A DNA stretch of 64,000 nucleotides. Origin: Microbacterium hibisci (GTDB taxonomy: Bacteria; Actinomycetota; Actinomycetes; Actinomycetales; Microbacteriaceae). The notes beneath the pieces are model-generated. The model worked only from the letters and a program-made list of their open reading frames with translations. It ran no database searches and was not told the DNA's origin. The position numbers and the translations under genes are program-made. Positions 61,436-64,000 of this stretch are shown piece by piece. Location of the stretch: the NCBI RefSeq assembly GCF_015278255.1, contig NZ_JADIJC010000012.1, positions 21,970 to 85,969 on the forward strand, read 5' to 3'. Numbering within the stretch: the first letter of the stretch is position 1; each line of letters starts with the position of its first letter.

Positions 61436-62191
61436 TCAGAGCGAGGTCATCCCGCCGTCGACCTGGAACGTCGCACCCGTGGCGAACGCGCCGTCGTCGC
61501 TGGCGAGGTACACCATGATGCCCGCGACGTCGTCCGGCGTGCCGGCGCGGCCGATGGGGATGCGGCTGATGATCGCGGCGCGCGACTCGGGGTCCTCGCT
61601 GATCGCGGCCACCAGCGGCGTCTCGGTGTAGGCGGGCTGCACGGTGTTCACCCGGATCCCACGATCGGCGTAGGCCGCCGCCACCGTGCGGGCGAGGCCG
61701 TGCATGCCGGCCTTCGACGCGCTGTAGGCGGTGAAGTCCTTGCCCTCGCCGTTGACCGCCGTCGGGCTGCCGGTGAGGATGATCGACCCACCTCCACGCG
61801 TGAGCATCGAGCGCACAGCGTGCTTGACCGTCAGGAACGCGCCCGTGAGGTTGATGTCGATCGTGCGGCGCCACACGTCCAGGTCGAGGTCGGCCGCCGG
61901 GGCGTCCTGCCCGAACAGCTGCACGCCGGCGTTCGCGACGACCACGTCGGGCGCCCAGCCGTCCGCCTCGACCTCGGCGAACGCCGCTTCGACCGCGGCT
62001 TCGTCCGAGATGTCCATCGTGACGGCGCGGGCTTTCGCACCGATCTCGGCGGCCGCTGCCGCCGCCCCCTCGCCGTTGCGGTCGGCGAGGATCACCCGCG
62101 CGCCCTCGCGGGCGAAGCGCTGGGCGACCGCCAGGCCGATGCCCAGTGCCCCGCCGGTGATGAGCGCGGTCTTGCCCTCGAGCTGTCCCAT
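61436..62191 (-). CDS. Short-chain dehydrogenase/reductase
   Basis: A 251-residue classical SDR with the cofactor motif TGGALGIG (residues 12-19), NAG (about 94), a catalytic Ser in LTGSPTAV (about 142) and YSASK (about 156). An acidic residue after the second beta strand (ILADRN) favours NAD. It lies 28 bp downstream of the apnO-like gene in the same direction. In the apionate context it could oxidise apiose to apionolactone or act on erythrulose; neither is shown. Confidence 0.92.
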   Translation of the reverse strand: MGQLEGKTALITGGALGIGLAVAQRFAREGARVILADRNGEGAAAAAAEIGAKARAVTMDISDEAAVEAAFAEVEADGWAPDVVVANAGVQLFGQDAPAADLDLDVWRRTIDINLTGAFLTVKHAVRSMLTRGGGSIILTGSPTAVNGEGKDFTAYSASKAGMHGLARTVAAAYADRGIRVNTVQPAYTETPLVAAISEDPESRAAIISRIPIGRAGTPDDVAGIMVYLASDDGAFATGATFQVDGGMTSL

Positions 62192-62219
62192 GTCTCGTCC
62201 CTTCGGCCGTGGGCGCGGC

Positions 62220-63086
62220 TCAGCGCTCGATGTGGTCGAGGTGGAGCATGCGCGCGAGGTTCTTGTCGAGCTCGTCGTCGCGGAAGATCTTCTTCCAGTC
62301 GTCCTTGATGATCGACTCGCGGCCGTAGTCCATCGCGATGAGGCACGCGTCCGAGAACGGGTTGTCGCCGCGCAGGCCGTTGGCGAGGGCCACCTGCGTG
62401 TGGCCATACAGGATGCTGCGGGCAGCGGCCTCGGGAACCCCCATCGTGTTGATCGCCTCGTCGAGGGCCTCGTTCAGGAGTGCGCCGATCATGCAGGCGA
62501 CGGTCTCGACGAGGGTCGGCTCGAGCTGGGCGAGCTGCTTGACCGTGACGAAGTGCACATCGATGACGGGGGCGTAGATCGCGCGGACCGTGGCCTCGAC
62601 GATCTGCTTGTGCACCGGGTCGTCGCTCTCGACGGCTGCGATCGCGTCCTGCGGGGCGGCGATGCCGCCGAACGTGTCGGCCCACTCCTCCTTGGTGGTG
62701 CGCTCGAGGAACACCGAGGGGTGGCAGGGGTGCGCCACGGCCTGGACGACGTCCTCGCGCGTGGTGAGCAGACCCGCGTACGCGGCGGCCGGGTCGAGCG
62801 TCAGCACGATCGCGCCCGACTTCAGCTGCGGAACGAGGTCGGCGGTGACCGGGCCCAGGGCCAGGTCGGGCACCGCGAGCACGACGATGTCGGCGTCGGC
62901 GACGGCGGTCGCGGCATCCGTCAGCTCACGACCGGCGTCGAGCGTGCGCTGCTGGCCGGCCGGCGAGTTCTCGACGTACCAGACGGTGTGGTCGGTCTTG
63001 ACGAGGTTGTTGGACACGCGCATGCCCATCTTGCCGCCGGCGCCGACGACGGCGATCTTGTACGTGTCGGTCGAGGTGGTGCTCAT
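62220..63086 (-). CDS. apnO: D-apionate oxidoisomerase-like dehydrogenase
   Basis: A 288-residue protein with an N-terminal Rossmann domain (KIAVVGAGGKMGMRVSNNL, residues 9-27) and a C-terminal helical domain of the phosphogluconate-dehydrogenase C-terminal type (VKQLAQLEPTLVETVACMIG at about 185; quoted in full at 20 residues). This architecture matches ApnO, which oxidises and isomerises D-apionate to 3-oxo-isoapionate. The start overlaps the decarboxylase-like gene by ATGA, so the two are coupled. The order oiaC-apnO-SDR-apnL along the operon supports the pathway. Confidence 0.72.
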   Translation of the reverse strand: MSTTSTDTYKIAVVGAGGKMGMRVSNNLVKTDHTVWYVENSPAGQQRTLDAGRELTDAATAVADADIVVLAVPDLALGPVTADLVPQLKSGAIVLTLDPAAAYAGLLTTREDVVQAVAHPCHPSVFLERTTKEEWADTFGGIAAPQDAIAAVESDDPVHKQIVEATVRAIYAPVIDVHFVTVKQLAQLEPTLVETVACMIGALLNEALDEAINTMGVPEAAARSILYGHTQVALANGLRGDNPFSDACLIAMDYGRESIIKDDWKKIFRDDELDKNLARMLHLDHIER

Positions 63087-63877
63087 GTCGTGCTCCTCAG
63101 ATATTCGATGGTGGCGCGGGTCCATTCCCGCTCCGTGCGGATGGTGGTCTCGGCGTCTCCCTGCCAGGAGAGCCAGTGCTCGACGACCTCGTTGACGCCG
63201 CGCTCGCGCGGGCGCACGGTCTCGAGCAGGTGGGGGTAGTCGTGCAGACCTTCGCCCATCGGCGCACCGCCGTAGGTGAAGCCGACCCAGCCGGGCTGGC
63301 GGGCGAAGGCGAAATCCTTGACGTGCACGTTCTTGACGTGCGGCGCCGCCGCGTCGATGCAGTCACGGGGCAGCTCGAGGCGCGCCACCACATTGGCGGG
63401 GTCGAGGCAGATGCCGAGGCGCTCGCTGCCGAGGCGGTCGACGAGCCCGACGAGGTCGGCAGTCGAGACCTGCTCGTAGGTCTCGAGCGCGAGGTCGACT
63501 CCGGATGCCTCGTACGCCGGCAGGACGGCTCGCAGCCAGTCCTCGGCCAGGGCGAGCGTGGGCCGGTTGTCGGGGGAGTACAGCATGCTCCGGACGAGCT
63601 TGGCGTCGAAGACGCCGGCGAGCTCGAGGAATCGGGCGAGGCGGTCGGGCTCGATGCCCTTCGTGCCGAGCTCGATGGTGAGGCCGAGATCGCGGGCGGC
63701 GGCCGCGGCATCCGCCAGCTCCTCCTCCGTCATGGTCTCGAGCGGCGCGTAGTCGCAGATCTGGAACAGGTCGACGCCGAGCTCCCTGGTCGCCGCGAAC
63801 GCGCCGACGAGCGACAGCGGCTGCGGAACCTGGTCGGAGTGCTGCCAGAAGAAGGCGTACGTGCCGAGCCCGATCAT
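63083..63877 (-). CDS. oiaC: 3-oxo-isoapionate decarboxylase-like TIM-barrel protein
   Basis: A 264-residue xylose-isomerase-like TIM barrel. Likely metal ligands are Glu in LALETYE (about 138), Asp in ICLDPAN (about 165), His in HVKNVHVKD (about 190) and a late Glu. Sugar phosphate isomerase/epimerase is the generic annotation. Beside apnO- and apnL-like genes the best specific call is OiaC, which decarboxylates 3-oxo-isoapionate to L-erythrulose. Its start overlaps the stop of a further upstream frame, and its stop overlaps the apnO start. An ordinary ketose epimerase remains possible. Confidence 0.65.
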   Translation of the reverse strand: MIGLGTYAFFWQHSDQVPQPLSLVGAFAATRELGVDLFQICDYAPLETMTEEELADAAAAARDLGLTIELGTKGIEPDRLARFLELAGVFDAKLVRSMLYSPDNRPTLALAEDWLRAVLPAYEASGVDLALETYEQVSTADLVGLVDRLGSERLGICLDPANVVARLELPRDCIDAAAPHVKNVHVKDFAFARQPGWVGFTYGGAPMGEGLHDYPHLLETVRPRERGVNEVVEHWLSWQGDAETTIRTEREWTRATIEYLRSTT

Positions 63878-64000
63878 GCGTCGACCCCGGTGGGGTTTTC
63901 GCGAGAATCCATCGGGAGGCCGAGACGCTGGGTCGTGCCCGTGGTCTGGTCCTTCGGATGGATTCTCGGGGTGGGGTGCTCGGGGCGGGCGGTGGCGAGG
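63874..64000 (-). CDS. C-terminal end of an upstream operon gene, cut by window edge
   Basis: An open minus-strand frame runs from the window end to a TGA that overlaps the oiaC-like start as ATGA, the same junction as elsewhere in the operon. The 41 visible residues (containing PTPRIHPKDQTTGTTQRLGL) have mostly G or C in third codon positions, as real genes here do. The product cannot be recognised. Against it, a 12-bp inverted repeat (63902-63913 and 63957-63968, CGAGAATCCATC) lies inside and would also fit an intergenic region. Confidence 0.5.
   Translation of the reverse strand, partial: LATARPEHPTPRIHPKDQTTGTTQRLGLPMDSRENPTGVDA

Overview
The window is high-GC DNA with dense, often 4-bp-overlapping genes, GTG starts, several apparently leaderless genes and a very frequent GGATGCC/GGCATCC word. 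Together with the gene families this points to an actinobacterium of the Microbacteriaceae, most likely Microbacterium or a close relative (inference). No tRNA, rRNA, CRISPR array, IS element or prophage gene was seen.

Layout: (1) 1-2415, the C-terminal part of bifunctional proline dehydrogenase/P5C dehydrogenase PutA, cut by the window edge. (2) 2579-11892, an arabinan/arabinoside utilisation locus: CUT1 importer, cytoplasmic GH43, YesL-like protein, GH51 arabinofuranosidase, GH43 lipoprotein and a LacI repressor. (3) 11948-13723, a small membrane protein plus XRE regulator behind a promoter with paired operators, then a medium-chain reductase. (4) 13970-16099, an amidinotransferase-family hydrolase and ornithine aminotransferase. 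(5) 16165-17781, a membrane-anchored molybdopterin oxidoreductase. (6) 17866-21439, the ATP-grasp/alpha-E/transglutaminase triad. (7) 21757-31362, rhamnoside cluster 1: two GH78-type enzymes, a Dabb protein, a divergent CUT1 importer and a LacI regulator. (8) 31425-34859, secreted GH3 and its LacI regulator. (9) 34977-42194, a serine hydrolase and the L-rhamnose catabolic genes (mutarotase, isomerase, kinase, aldolase/dehydrogenase). (10) 43172-50573, rhamnoside cluster 2, partly a duplicate of cluster 1. (11) 50684-53191, a class A penicillin-binding protein. (12) 53265-59465, GH78, an NAD-dependent dehydrogenase, a LacI regulator and an apiosidase-like hydrolase. (13) 59531-64000, a leftward operon that best fits D-apionate catabolism (lactonase, oxidoisomerase, 3-oxo-isoapionate decarboxylase, plus an SDR).

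The sugar genes fit together as a plant cell-wall island. Arabinan side chains are cut outside by the GH43 lipoprotein and GH3, fragments are taken up by ATPase-less CUT1 importers, and cytoplasmic GH43, GH51 and GH78 enzymes release L-arabinose and L-rhamnose. Rhamnose goes through RhaM, RhaI, RhaB and RhaD. Released apiose would feed the apionate pathway. Arabinose, rhamnose and apiose occur together in pectin (RG-I/RG-II) and in plant glycosides.

Regulation is visible: five LacI-family regulators and three operator types. TACAACGTTGTA occurs in the arabinan locus, GTAGACCGGTCTAC before GH3, and GAAnCGnTTC in all rhamnose/apiose clusters. The two variable residues of each recognition helix sort with the operator type. 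The strongest candidate for a little-described system is the GH78/apiosidase/apionate block at 53265-64000.
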